NCBI GenBank assembly: GCA_016802295.1
Contig: JAESIW010000122.1
Coordinates: 1-64,000, forward strand
Length of the DNA stretch: 64,000 nucleotides
DNA from: Brachionus rotundiformis
Taxonomy: Eukaryota > Rotifera > Eurotatoria > Ploima > Brachionidae
Direction of reading: 5' to 3'
Positions 44,856 to 57,000 of the stretch are shown piece after piece; position 1 is the stretch's first letter, and each line of letters opens with the position of its first letter. The notes under the pieces were generated by a model. It was not told where the DNA came from, searched no databases, and saw only the letters and a program-made list of their open reading frames with translations. The translations under genes and the position numbers were made by a program.

Positions 44856-47195
44856 TTAGAAACTAAAAAAATAAAATAATAAAATATTAACTACTGTAGC
44901 AATGAAATAATTTAAATTAATCGAGCTGCCTTTAGATGATGTTGTCGTAGAGATTTGAGCTTGTGATGTGGTCACATCTGATCCTTTGGTAACAGTAAAT
45001 GAATCATTTAAATTGCCAATAAATATATTAAAAGTTCCTGCTTCTACAACTCGTTGATTGTTTATATTTATAAACGAAAGATCATAATAATCGATATTAA
45101 ACTTAACATCAACATTTTGACCTCTTTGTATTGTTACTTTTTCAAAGCCTTTCAATTGTTTCACTGGTCTGGTCACACTGCCATATTCATCATTTATAAA
45201 CAACAAAACACTCTCTTTACCATCCATGCCACCACTATTCCTTACATTGACAGTGATTGTCAATGGCTCTTGAAAACCAATCGATTTTTTGCTCAATCTC
45301 AAATTTGAATAGTCAAATTTAGTATAGCTGAGACCATGACCAAAAGCATATAATTTGTCTACTGTGTTTGCATCATGAACTTCCAAAGGCTTATAGTCAT
45401 AAGTTGATATGCCATTCGGATCAATTGGATATGTCACTGACAACTTGCCATTTGGATTATATCTTCCGAATATTATCTCGGCTAATGCCAAACTGCCCTT
45501 TTCACCTGGTAAAAATCCAATCAAAACAGCATTTGATCTTTGAGCTATGCTTGTGATTATTCTTGGTCTGCCACCAATGTAAACCAAAACAACTTTTTTA
45601 TTCAACTCCAACAAGCTATCAGCCAATTTTTGCTGAGGCTCACTTAGCATTAAATTGTTTATATTTCCAGGTGTTTCACAATAACTTTCTTCACCAATTA
45701 CTAAAATAATAATATCCACACTTTTAGCTTTATTCACAGTCTCTTCTAAATTGGTCAAATGGGTAAAATTTGCACCCTCAGAGTATTCAGTATTTGAATA
45801 GATTTTCTTCACTTCTTCAAAAATAGTGGTCTTTTTTTGTTTGCCAAAATTGACAAAATATTCTTCTACATCTCCTTGCCAAACATATGACCATCCACCA
45901 TTTAAGACTCTCAAAATATTGCCTGATGCTCCTGCGATCAAAACTTTCTTATTCTCATTTGAATTTAATGGTAAAATTCCGTCATTTTGAGCTAAAACAA
46001 TTGACTCACGAGCTGCCTCAGCACTTACATCATATGAACTGCTTGCTCCTATTTTATCCAAATCCTCAGCAAATGGATAAGCATTTTCAAACAGTCCAAG
46101 ATCATTTTTTACCTTGAGTATGCGCCTAGTGGCATCGTCAACTCGCTGAACAAATTTGGAATCTTTCTTAGCCAAATTAATGCAATGATCAGCAAAACTA
46201 TAGTCAAATGGAACCATGCTCATGTCCAAACCGGCCATTACTGCAATGCGCACAGCTTCTTCATCATTTTCAGCCAGCTTGTCTCTGTAATGCAATCGCT
46301 TTATATCTTCCCAGTCTGAAACAACAAAGCCTGAGAATTTAAGTTCACCTTTGAGTATTTCTGTTAGATAGTGATAATTAGCATGTCCAGGTATGCCATT
46401 AACTTCGCCCGAATTGACCATAACAGTTGGTGAGCCAGCTAGAACTCCTTTTTCAAACGGAGGCAAGAAAACATCTCTAAGAACATTTTCTGGAATTAAA
46501 GCTGGTGTACGATCTTTTCCATTAAAAGGTAAACTGTAACCAATATAATGCTTTAGACAAGTGGCCACATTGCTTCTATTTTTCAAATCATTTCCTTGAC
46601 TCGCCTTAATAAATGCTTCACCCATTTTACCAGCTAAATAGGGATCTTCACCATATGTCTCGAAAATTCTTGGCCATAGAGGCTGTCTACCAACGTCCAA
46701 TACAGGATTAAAATTCCATGGTATTCCAACAGCACGAGTTTCAATTGAAATTATCCTGGCTATTTTATTTGCCAAATCCAAATTAAAACTACATCCTAAA
46801 GAAATTGCCTGAGGAAATAGAACAGACTCTTGGATATAATGAGCACCATGAATCGAATCTATTCCAAAAATAATTGGAATTTTATTTTTGCTTTCATTAG
46901 CAACATCTTGTATTTCTTTGATTACGCTTTGCCAAAGTGAGCTTTTTTGAGCAAAATTGAAAGGTGCATTTAGAATTGAACCAACGTATTTATGCTTTAT
47001 GGCATGCTCCAATTCAGTCCGATTGATTGGATTTTGGTCCATTTGAGCGCCATTTTTTTCAATTACATTGAAATTAATTTGAGTCATTTGACCACATTTT
47101 TCCTCGATTGTCATTGATTGCAGTAGCTTGTCAATGTCCACAGCACAATTGACCGAACCAATGAGCACAATTATTCCAATTGAGAAAAAATTCAT
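44856..47195 (-). CDS. Secreted family 3 glycoside hydrolase (beta-glucosidase type), 779 aa
   Basis: Single exon. A signal peptide covers residues 1-17. The GH3 N-terminal barrel follows: EEKCGQMTQ, GIDSIHGAHY, RIFETYGEDPYL, ATCLKHYIGY, and VVSDWEDI with the likely nucleophile Asp at residue 294. The GH3 C-terminal alpha/beta domain (LIAGASGNILRVLNGGWSYV) and the fibronectin-III-like domain (YAFGHGLSYTKF) complete the usual three-part enzyme. After a Ser/Thr-rich stretch the protein ends in a hydrophobic tail of about 20 residues, which suggests a GPI or membrane anchor. It would release glucose from beta-glucans or cellobiose outside the cell. GH3 enzymes of this type are common in bacteria, fungi and amoebae and rare in animals, so old horizontal transfer is possible. 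A paralog starts at 63837. Confidence 0.93.
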   Translation of the reverse strand: MNFFSIGIIVLIGSVNCAVDIDKLLQSMTIEEKCGQMTQINFNVIEKNGAQMDQNPINRTELEHAIKHKYVGSILNAPFNFAQKSSLWQSVIKEIQDVANESKNKIPIIFGIDSIHGAHYIQESVLFPQAISLGCSFNLDLANKIARIISIETRAVGIPWNFNPVLDVGRQPLWPRIFETYGEDPYLAGKMGEAFIKASQGNDLKNRSNVATCLKHYIGYSLPFNGKDRTPALIPENVLRDVFLPPFEKGVLAGSPTVMVNSGEVNGIPGHANYHYLTEILKGELKFSGFVVSDWEDIKRLHYRDKLAENDEEAVRIAVMAGLDMSMVPFDYSFADHCINLAKKDSKFVQRVDDATRRILKVKNDLGLFENAYPFAEDLDKIGASSSYDVSAEAARESIVLAQNDGILPLNSNENKKVLIAGASGNILRVLNGGWSYVWQGDVEEYFVNFGKQKKTTIFEEVKKIYSNTEYSEGANFTHLTNLEETVNKAKSVDIIILVIGEESYCETPGNINNLMLSEPQQKLADSLLELNKKVVLVYIGGRPRIITSIAQRSNAVLIGFLPGEKGSLALAEIIFGRYNPNGKLSVTYPIDPNGISTYDYKPLEVHDANTVDKLYAFGHGLSYTKFDYSNLRLSKKSIGFQEPLTITVNVRNSGGMDGKESVLLFINDEYGSVTRPVKQLKGFEKVTIQRGQNVDVKFNIDYYDLSFININNQRVVEAGTFNIFIGNLNDSFTVTKGSDVTTSQAQISTTTSSKGSSINLNYFIATVVNILLFYFFSF

Positions 47196-48000
47196 TTTTA
47201 AAATTTAATTTCTTTCAATCATGCTGTAATTCTTCTATTAATAGTAAAATTTTATCATATCAAGGCTAGTTTTGTTTATCTCATTTTAATATTGCTTTAA
47301 TCATTACTTTTATCGACAAGATAAACCTTATTTCTGAACTTTATTTGTTTATTGAGCTTTTTATCTTTGTCTTAGAGTTTAAAAATTTATTTTCTCGTCT
47401 AAAGTGCATTATTAATTATAACAATAATAAGTAATAATAATTGAATACTGATAAATAAAAGTTATATAATTTATTATGTTATTCTAAAATAAATTCAAAA
47501 ATTAAAAATATTTAGCTAGTTAAATAAATTTTTTGAAAAATGTATATAAAATCTATTTGTTCCTTGAATAGTTTTATTTTTTCATTTAAATTTATTAATT
47601 ATCTTTAGTTTATCTTAATAGATAAGAAAAATCTCTTACTCTACTTAAACATTATAATAAAGATAGTTTGATCCTTGGTAACAAAATTCAATAAATCACA
47701 AACAAATGATAATGCTCGTTTTAAAACCTCAAAAAAAAATATTATAGTTACGAAATATGGAAAAGATTTTATTTCAAAGTTTTTGGTAAATAAATGCTAT
47801 TTTTATATAATATTAAAAATTTATCAACAACACAAAGTGCACATTTCGAATTAATATTTTTTTGTAAATAAATTAATTTATTTTATACAATTTAATTAAA
47901 ATCTTAAATCAAGAAAATAAAGTATTTTTTTTTATTAAAAAATTTTATTTCAACACAGGTAGCAAACTAAATTCTAAAAAATATTATTAAAAAGTATTTA
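47196..48000. other. Intergenic stretch, AT-rich
   Basis: Upstream region of the GH3 gene and downstream region of UNC80. No gene or clear repeat is visible. Confidence 0.5.
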
Positions 48001-51000
48001 TTAGACAAAAAATATTTTTTTCGACCTAGGCCTTTTATTTTCCTTGAAACTGTCTTCGTAGGATTTCGAATCACTTGTTTCAGTTTGGCTATGTTCACTA
48101 TTATCACTTGTTTTGTCCATCAAGTTGGCAATTACACTTGCTTCAGTCGATTGTCTGGTCATGTTTGTCTTTAATGGTTCGTCAACTTTGCGAACCAATT
48201 CTGTACCTTTTTCTCCAAATGAAAGCTTTGCTTGACTTGACGTACTTGCAGTTAGATTTATGTTGGTCAAATTTTCCATTTCTTTTTCGTTTTCCTTGGC
48301 CATTTGTTTGGCTTTAAGCTTGGCTTTATAAATTTCCAATATGTCAGCACCAGTTTTGTAGTTAAGCTTTTCGAATTTTTTCCTTGGCGTGCTATTCATG
48401 GAACTCGATGGTGAAGTCATGTTCGAGTCTTTTTTGGCTTTGTTGAATTTGAATGCCAAATTTCTACCAGGACTGGACATATTGGGCGATTTGTCCTCAA
48501 ACTTGTTCACACCCAAGCTCTTTTCCTCGTCACCATCTGGTTTGGTCTCTTTATCTGACTTGTAATCGCCACTTGATTCCATTTTTATTGTGTTCAGCTC
48601 TTCGATCAACTCGTCCAGGACCGAATTGGTGCATTTTACATCAATTGGATTCAAATGGTTTAGTTTACTTTGAATCGAGAGTCTAAGTTGACTTTCCAAT
48701 TCTGATTCACATGTTTGTGTGGCAACAAAATTTTCTATAAATGGCTTGAGTAATAGGAAAAGAGCTGTTCGATTTGTTGATATAAAATCAAGAAATTTCC
48801 ACAAGTAGATATTTTTGGACTTGAAACAAATTTGTCTAATGGTCGTGGCAATTTTGATCAAATCGACAAACTTGGTAAAACTAAATGTCAACAATTTTAA
48901 GGCTTAAATAAATTATTTATTAAATGATGGTAGGAATTTTGACAAAAAACATACTCAAAAAAGTGCTTTGGGTTATAAGGTCTTTCATTTGCCTGGTTGA
49001 TTTGGCTCCAGTTTGTGGATTTGTGTCAAAAGCACTAAGATGGTGCTGTTTGGGTGCTTGCAGAAGTAGAGTAGCGGCTAGTTTAGATGGAGGCTTAAGA
49101 GCATTTAGGATCATGTTGACAACAAATGATAGATCGTTTGAATTGAGCTTGGGCGAATCTTTGCGATCGCTTGCGCTCCATAAAAGCAGCGGAAGCAAAA
49201 AATTAAGTAAATAGGCCAAACTAGTTGGAACTGCTGGATTAATTGGACTTAGATTTGTACTGCCAAATAATTGTTCCAAATTAGATTGATCTTTGAGTAG
49301 TGTGATGTATTTGCCAACAATTCGAATCACAGATTTGGAAAATATGACCGGCATTTGAAATTCAGTTGGCTTAACAGAACCAGAACCACCATTATTGCTG
49401 AATATACTTCCAGTAGTATACATGTCCATAGATGAACTTTCATTTAGAACCAAAGATATTGTACTGTTTATTAGCATTTTAAAATAGGCAAGATTGGCTA
49501 TGCTTTCTTGTCGTTCCAAAGTCAAATACAGACCATTAAGTAGACCGGCCACAGCTGTCCAATCCACTTGTTTCTAATCAAAATTAAAAATTTAACTTTC
49601 AAAATTTGCCAATTTTTCTTATTACACTATTATGTTTATAATTAATTATCTTTTTAATATTAATAATTTAAAAATATTCAAAAAAAAAAATAAATAAATA
49701 AATAAACATCTTTGACATTTAATAGAATATTTTATTAAATTTAATTTAATTGTTAAAACTTACTTTGGCAAATGGACGCTTTAGAATTTTGGTAAAAAGC
49801 CTATCAATGCGTCTTAGGAGATTATTGAACGCTGGCTTAAGTTCCTCTTGGCTCCAATTAGTAACTGGAAGTAATTTTTGAAAGTAGTTCTGAAGTCCAT
49901 TGGCTGACAAAGTAACCGAATCGTCCCATAATTTGAGAAGTGTATGCGCAATCTCGACTAGTTTACAGTGAGCTTTGGTGTCCAACAATTCGGTCACTTT
50001 CAAACTGGTATCATTGATCAATTTGTACAATTCTTTGATGCGTTTAGAGGCAAAAAATACAAATTCACTGACCACATTTAGCAAAGAATCTCTTGGTAAG
50101 CGAAATTCTTGCTTAACTTGTTTGTCATCAGTTTGGTCTTTTCGCTTGTCATCGCCAAAACGCATCGAGTCCTCGTCTGGTATGATACTGGGCGATCTAT
50201 TGTGCGAATTGCGCTGATTAGTCGAACCTGTTTTTGCTAGATTGGCTGTTTCAGTCCTAGGTCCAGTATACATTCTGGTCAAATAGTCGGACAAATGAAC
50301 CAATGTTTTGAGTGAGACAGAAATTTTTTGCAATTGAGTAAATTCATTGCGTGCCTGTTGTGTTAACTCATTGTTCAATTGTTTGTCATTATGTTGGCTG
50401 GTATGGACAAAATTGTTCATTTTGCTTGAGCTGGCAAGTTTTTCTGTCTCAAGCTTTAAATGGGTGACATATCTTGGCACAATTACATTTAGTATGTTGA
50501 GCATTTGACTGGCACGTGTGGTATATGTAGCATAGCCTATTACAGTAACACATAAATTAATCGAATCGATCATGTTAAATTTAATATTTTGGTCATCTTG
50601 GTAACAAAAGTCCAATGTCTTCATACTTTGAACATTTTTAAGCGTATCAGAATTTTTGCTATTTGTGTGCTCGTTTTGTTCATTTGTTGCTTGTGTCGTC
50701 AAGTCTTTGTTGGTCAGGTTGGCTAGTTGACCGATGCCGAGAGCACCTGAGCTAGTTATTAGTAGATTGGTGGCCGATATGCCGGACACGGCCAATACAG
50801 CTGCGGACGAGCCAGCGTTTGTGAGCAGGCTTGCCGGAGAGGAAAATTGATTTTGAATGTTAAATGGTGCAGGAGTGCTTTTGTCCATGTTGTCGTAAGG
50901 CTTTGGTACATCCAAATTTTGCAAGTTATGGCTCGAACTTTGTGTCTGATTTATCATAGATGAAAAATTTGTCTGATTAGTTGAATCACTGCTATTAAAT

Positions 51001-54000
51001 GGCTTGACTAGCTCTAAAATTTTAAGATTGTCTGTCACATTTGATTCAAGAGCCAAAAGCAAGTTGAACAATGCCGATGGCTGAACTTTGGTGGTGTCTA
51101 TTGTTTCTGTTTTGTCACTTTCCAGATCAAGCAAGTGAGCCACACTGCCAAACATCTAAACTCATTTAAATAATATCAAATTTTATCAAATAAAATTTTT
51201 CTAATTAGATTTATTTGAAAAAAAAATAATAGTTAATTATTAATGATCTGCTATTTTACCTGAAGAATAAATGGAATACGATGCATGGTATAGAATTGCA
51301 GACAGCAGAATTCAATGGCGTTTTTGAGCACCGAGTTGGCCTGCATGTTTGAATAGACTTTGAGTAGAGTGGGCATGATTAACAAGAAGCCATTTGTGGC
51401 AAATATGTGCTGAAAATGCTGTGCTGAGTTGATGTATATGGCCAGACAAGTGCGTATCATGTTCAAGTCTTCGGAGTGTAGAACAAACGAGCCATTTACT
51501 ACACTAATGAACATTCTTATGTCCCATGTGGACGCAGTTTTGTTGTCAATGGCGGAGAAAAGTGACCAAATAAGCTGACACCATGAGTATTTATGAAGCA
51601 TGTCTGTGGTCAATAGTTCCCTATCACAGAATTTTGAATACAAATTAAAGTCGGCCTCGAGGGCTTTACGTGGAAACATTGGCAATTTGAGCAGTTCATC
51701 ATGCAAAAATGCCGCTGTTGCATTCACCTGATTAAATGGTGCATTGTTCAATAGCTTGCGGAAGAACAGAACTTTGCTTTGTTCTAATATTTTTAAATTA
51801 AACGCCTTTTTATTAAAAATAATTAATTTAATTCTATATAATTAAACAAAAAAAAAATGTTTATTTTAAATATTTATAAATTATAATTTCTAACCGCTTT
51901 TTCTAATAGTTTATTTCCTTCTTTTGGATCCATTTCTACCAGGCTAAGTTGTGGATAAAAATTGCGCCGAAAAAAGTAAAAATTTCTCACATATGTGTCT
52001 GGCAAGTGTATTTGATCTAAAATTAATAAATTTATTAAACAAATTTTTTTTTTAAATAATCAATCAATAAATAAATACTAGTTTTAATATCGAATAGATA
52101 ATATCTGTCTCTTTTGGACTCAGGTATTTTGAAAAAGCCAAAGCTCTCTTGAATAATGAACGAAAATTGTGTATTATCATAAATGGGAAATTGGTTAGGT
52201 ATTTGACTAAGATCTGGACCATGTACAATTAGTTTTTTGGCACTCGGAACATTTGCCGTGACAAGCATAGACGGCTTTTAATAGAGCAAAAATTTGATTA
52301 GATTTTAAAAATAAATGACCACAAATGGTTCTTACGTCACATTGTTCTTTTCTCAAAGTTTGCTTTAAATCTTTAAATACAATTCCATTAACAAAAGCGG
52401 CTATACGCCAAATAATTGTTTGTATAGAGGCTATTGCTTCTTGGCTAGTGTCCGATGAAGTTCTCACAAAAAACATAACTACACCAAGCAAGTAGTTGAA
52501 TAGGACATAGGCTGTTTGTGACGGAAGTTCTATGTAAACACTTAGCAAACGCTTTAGATATTGAATTAGATAATTTTTTTTATCTTTGTGAGTTATTTTC
52601 TCAAAAAAGTATCTCAAGAACAAGGCCGCATCTTCGGTCAAACATGTCCATACAACTCTGTAGGCTATTGAAGCGACTTCAAAGATAAATATAGAAGTTG
52701 ATTTATTATCTATTAATATAACTATCTAATTTACTTGATTGATTGTTTGTGTTTAGATCATGGTCAAATAAAAGATCCACAAGACATAGAACAGATGAAC
52801 TAATTGCAGTCGGAAATACAGCTTGACTTTGCTGAACATCACTAACCAAACTATTAGTACCACTTTCGGCATTTTCTTCCATTCCTAAGTCAAATGGAAA
52901 AAAATTATCATACAATTTTCTCCATAGAGACAATCATTTAGCTAAAGCATTTTTTTCCAAAGCATGCGCAAACTAAATAAAAAGCAAAGCACCATTTCTA
53001 GTCTATTTCCACACATTTATCTAATTACAATTTACAACTACTACAGTCCAACAGCTATTCAAGCATTATTACTAAAGCATAACTATTTAATTAATTCAAT
53101 CAATAAACTATTAATGTGGGCCTATTATTATTAACAGAAGTAGTATTTGAAGCAAGCAAATTCGACAACTAACATTATCATTATCTCTTATTAACTAATA
53201 ATATTTATTTAAAATTGAATTAAATTTTAATTCTAGATAAAAATAAATAAATTACATCTAATTGAACAAAACAATCAAAAGACCAATATTAGTGTGAATT
53301 TGTTTATTTAAATAACAATTTAAACTTATTTAATTTATTTTCTTAAATTTATTTCTTTAAATAATTTAAATAAATAAACTTTAAATTGATGAAAAATAAT
53401 TAAAAATTGGTCTCTTGAATGCTATAGAACTATCACTTAGCCTAAATGAATAAATGAATGAGTTTATTTGCTCTAAACTAACAACGAACCTTCATTAAGC
53501 AAAGACTTTCTATTCCAAATGATGGAATTACGCTGTTGAAGCCGCTTAAATACCATTACGGACTGTTTTCTCATATTTAAATTAGTTGGATTAAATTGTG
53601 CTGGATTATCATGCTCTTCATTATGCATATCTATGCATAACATTTTTGACAAATGTCAAAAATTAGTTAATATATTTTTTTTAATTAATTATTTAAAACA
53701 ATAAAGTATCCAAATTAGATAAATTTGGATACAAACAACAATCATAACAATCGGCTTACCTTCTTCGATTTCTTCTTTGGACTGATGCATGAATGGTTCT
53801 ACGGAAGCATGGTGCAAATAGTTTAAATCGGTAAAGTTGTACATTTCGCGAGCCATTCTTTTGTTCATTTTGTCTGTTTCGATGGCTTTGTGTAGTATTT
53901 CTTGCTGATGTTTTTTCCTTGACTTGCTGGCAGTGACCACAGCCTTTACTTCACCTTGGTTAATGGCCACTTCTTCGACTTTGGTTTTGGCTTTTGGCAT

Positions 54001-57000
54001 CCATGGCGGATCGATCGGATAATTGGAGGAAACGCCTATTGGTGGCGATGGCAGAACAAATTCAATGCATGGCGGTGTTATCTTGAGCCAAGTGTTTGCA
54101 TTAGCCTCCAATCGCGGCCAAACATGGTACCTAAACTTCCATATAACCTCGAATCTAATTAATTAATTAATTAATTAATAATTTCATTTATCTATATATG
54201 TATTTAAAATATATATTCACTTAAGAATAGCTTTAAACCGAGTTTCTACATTTGTAGAGCGTAGGTTAGCGCGTAGCAGTTCTTCCACTTGAGCAGGCTG
54301 TTTAATTGAGCCTATCAAAAAAAGGACTGCAGCAGAGCTAGAGATCTCTTGGTCCGAGTTGAGCAACAAGTTCCATGAGAAATAGATCACGTCGACAAAC
54401 AGCTCATCGGACATGACCAGAAGCGATTTGCACAAAAGCTGAAGTGGTATGTGATTCAAAAAGTGAACTTGGTTATAAATGTAGTCACTAGTTGGTATTT
54501 TGTCTTTGTTACGCTCCAATTTGGTTCGCAATGTCTCATAATATGGTACACTTTGATTGCCTTGTGTCACGGACACATTGCCATGGTTGTTTATGATCGA
54601 CTGATTCAATATTTGGCTACTAATACTTGTTTTGTTTATATGGTTCTTTTTCAAAATGTTATTGATAAAAAACATTTTTTGCGAATTGAACGAGCTCTGT
54701 GAATTCTTTAATTAGAAAAAAAAATCTTAATTAAATTAATTGAAAATGTAAGCTCATTTAATAGTTTTAATTACATAAATTTTTTAAAATATAAAAATCA
54801 TTTAAGCCAAACAGAAAATTTTAACAAAAAAAAATTATCTAATTTAAATTTTATTATTTTTTTTTACTTAATTAATTAATTAACTTTTGGCAACAAAAAA
54901 AAAAAATAGTTAACCAAAACATACTTTTCTTGCTCTTGTTGAAAAATATGTCTCTTTATGCTTTCCTACCATCGATTTAGAGGTTGGCTGTGACTCTTTG
55001 GACTTGGCATTTGCTTGCTTTTGGTACTTTTCGAACATGTTCAAATTGGTCGATGTCTCGTAGATTCTAAGCACAGCTTCTATCAATGAGTGGCTGTTCT
55101 TGAATAGCCTCAAAAAGCAGTCTTTGTTACACGATTCGGTCAAGTTGACCCGGCGTGTTTTGATTTGAATTTGACCAGTTGCTGTCGAATGATTGCCTGT
55201 TGCTGAATGGTTCGACTGAAAATGAGCACAATTAAAATTGATCAAGTTGAACAACTTGACCACTATTTTGATCCATGGAAAACAACGATTGAAATCGGCC
55301 TCGTCCACTTCACATTCCAAATTGGGCTCACAAGATTGTTGAACACCACTAAAAGTAACAGCACCCGAGTGACTTGGCAAACTTGGCTCCTCGGCTATAA
55401 TCACCACGCTCTCTTCAATGGCAACATTGGAATTTTGGTTCAAATGAAACGAATGCTCAAAATCTTGTCTATCTTCCGATTGACTGTTACAATTGCTCAA
55501 TTTGCGGCTGGTAAAGCTGCTCGAATTGTTCATTCGATGCGACCGATCACGATACTTAAGACTTGGTCGTCGCTTGACACTATTACGCTTTTGGTTAATG
55601 TGAGTCACACTGGCACTTTTTATATTCTCTTGACTATGCTGTAGTCCACTAGCTGTACCTGTTTTGCCAATGACTACAGCACCACTAGACAAACGACAAG
55701 TGTCGTTGTCGCCCTGATCGCTAATCACCGTAGCTGAGCCAATTCGATTCACACTGTTACTTAGTGATTTGTTCTCATTGGTGGCATCTTTGGTAAAGTT
55801 GAAACTAATATGCTTGGAGGCTTCAATTGAAGATGGGTCATTGTCATGGCAAATAAGAGCGCTAATATTGTCATTAGAGGCTACTTTGGTGCTTGGCAAT
55901 GGTTCGGTCTTGTTCTCCCTGGCTATTGAGAATTGACTTGAATCATCCGAAAATACAGAGCCAACATTGTTGCGTTTTTCTTTTAAATTGGCTTTTTCTC
56001 TTGAGCTAAAGCGCTGGGAACTATTGGTAAAATTTGACATCACATCCTTTCTTAATGTGTAAATGTTGTTTAGCTTTTTGGGCATGTATTGATAAGTTTC
56101 GCGAAGAAATTTTGTTATTTCAAGCAAGAGGAGACAAACTATGTTGATTAGACCAAATGGACAGCTATTGCCACTCGAGTTGACCAAACCTAGATAGATA
56201 AAATTTTTCTTAATTATTAATTTATTTTGTCTATTAAAAAGAATAAAAATTTTAAAATCAATTTTTTTTTTGTTTTATTAAAATTAGATTAAAAAATTAA
56301 TTGTTTTTACGGTCGTCAAAATAGTCCTCAGGCTTCATGTCCACTTCGCACAAATTATTCTCTTTTTGATCCAAAATTTGCTCCAATTTAATGGCCAAAA
56401 CTTCGCCCCATGCTGAAAAAATGTTCGCTGCAGCCAACTGAAAGACCTTGTTTCGTTTGAGTGTATTTGGCAAATGTTTGTTATTCAAAAATGAACCATA
56501 CGGTCTGCACATGTTTATGTTCATTTTGATCCACTCGGGCCAATCTTTTCTATTGCATCTGTTGACAAAATAGGCAGTCTCGATTAGAAACGAAGCTTTT
56601 GCCAGCACTGGCGCGTCCAAGTCAAGCAATGCGGACATGAATGGCACATCTGGCAATGAAGCTGGTGGCAAACATTCCATCAAAAAGCGATAATACTCAA
56701 GACCCCTGAAAATAAGGCCAGAATTGATAAGTACTCTTTGGTTGAGTATTTTTCGCCTGTAGGTTTGAGCTTGTTCGTACAAATTGTTCAATAGTTCTGT
56801 ATCATTTGCCACAATGGTTTTCATATCACTTTTAGTCGCTTTTATTGAACGCTCATCACGGTCCTCTTCAGGTTTAGAATGGTTGGCATCAAGATCGTCG
56901 TTTATGCTCAGCGATGGCTTCTTATGTTCCTTAAACTTTTTGTTTATTAACTTTCGAAAGCTTGTCTCTGAGCCACGACGAGAACTGGCAGTGTCAAGTG

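Noticed and set aside
55207..55644. 145-residue plus-strand frame inside UNC80
   Set aside because: It lies fully opposite a well-supported UNC80 exon and shows no domain.
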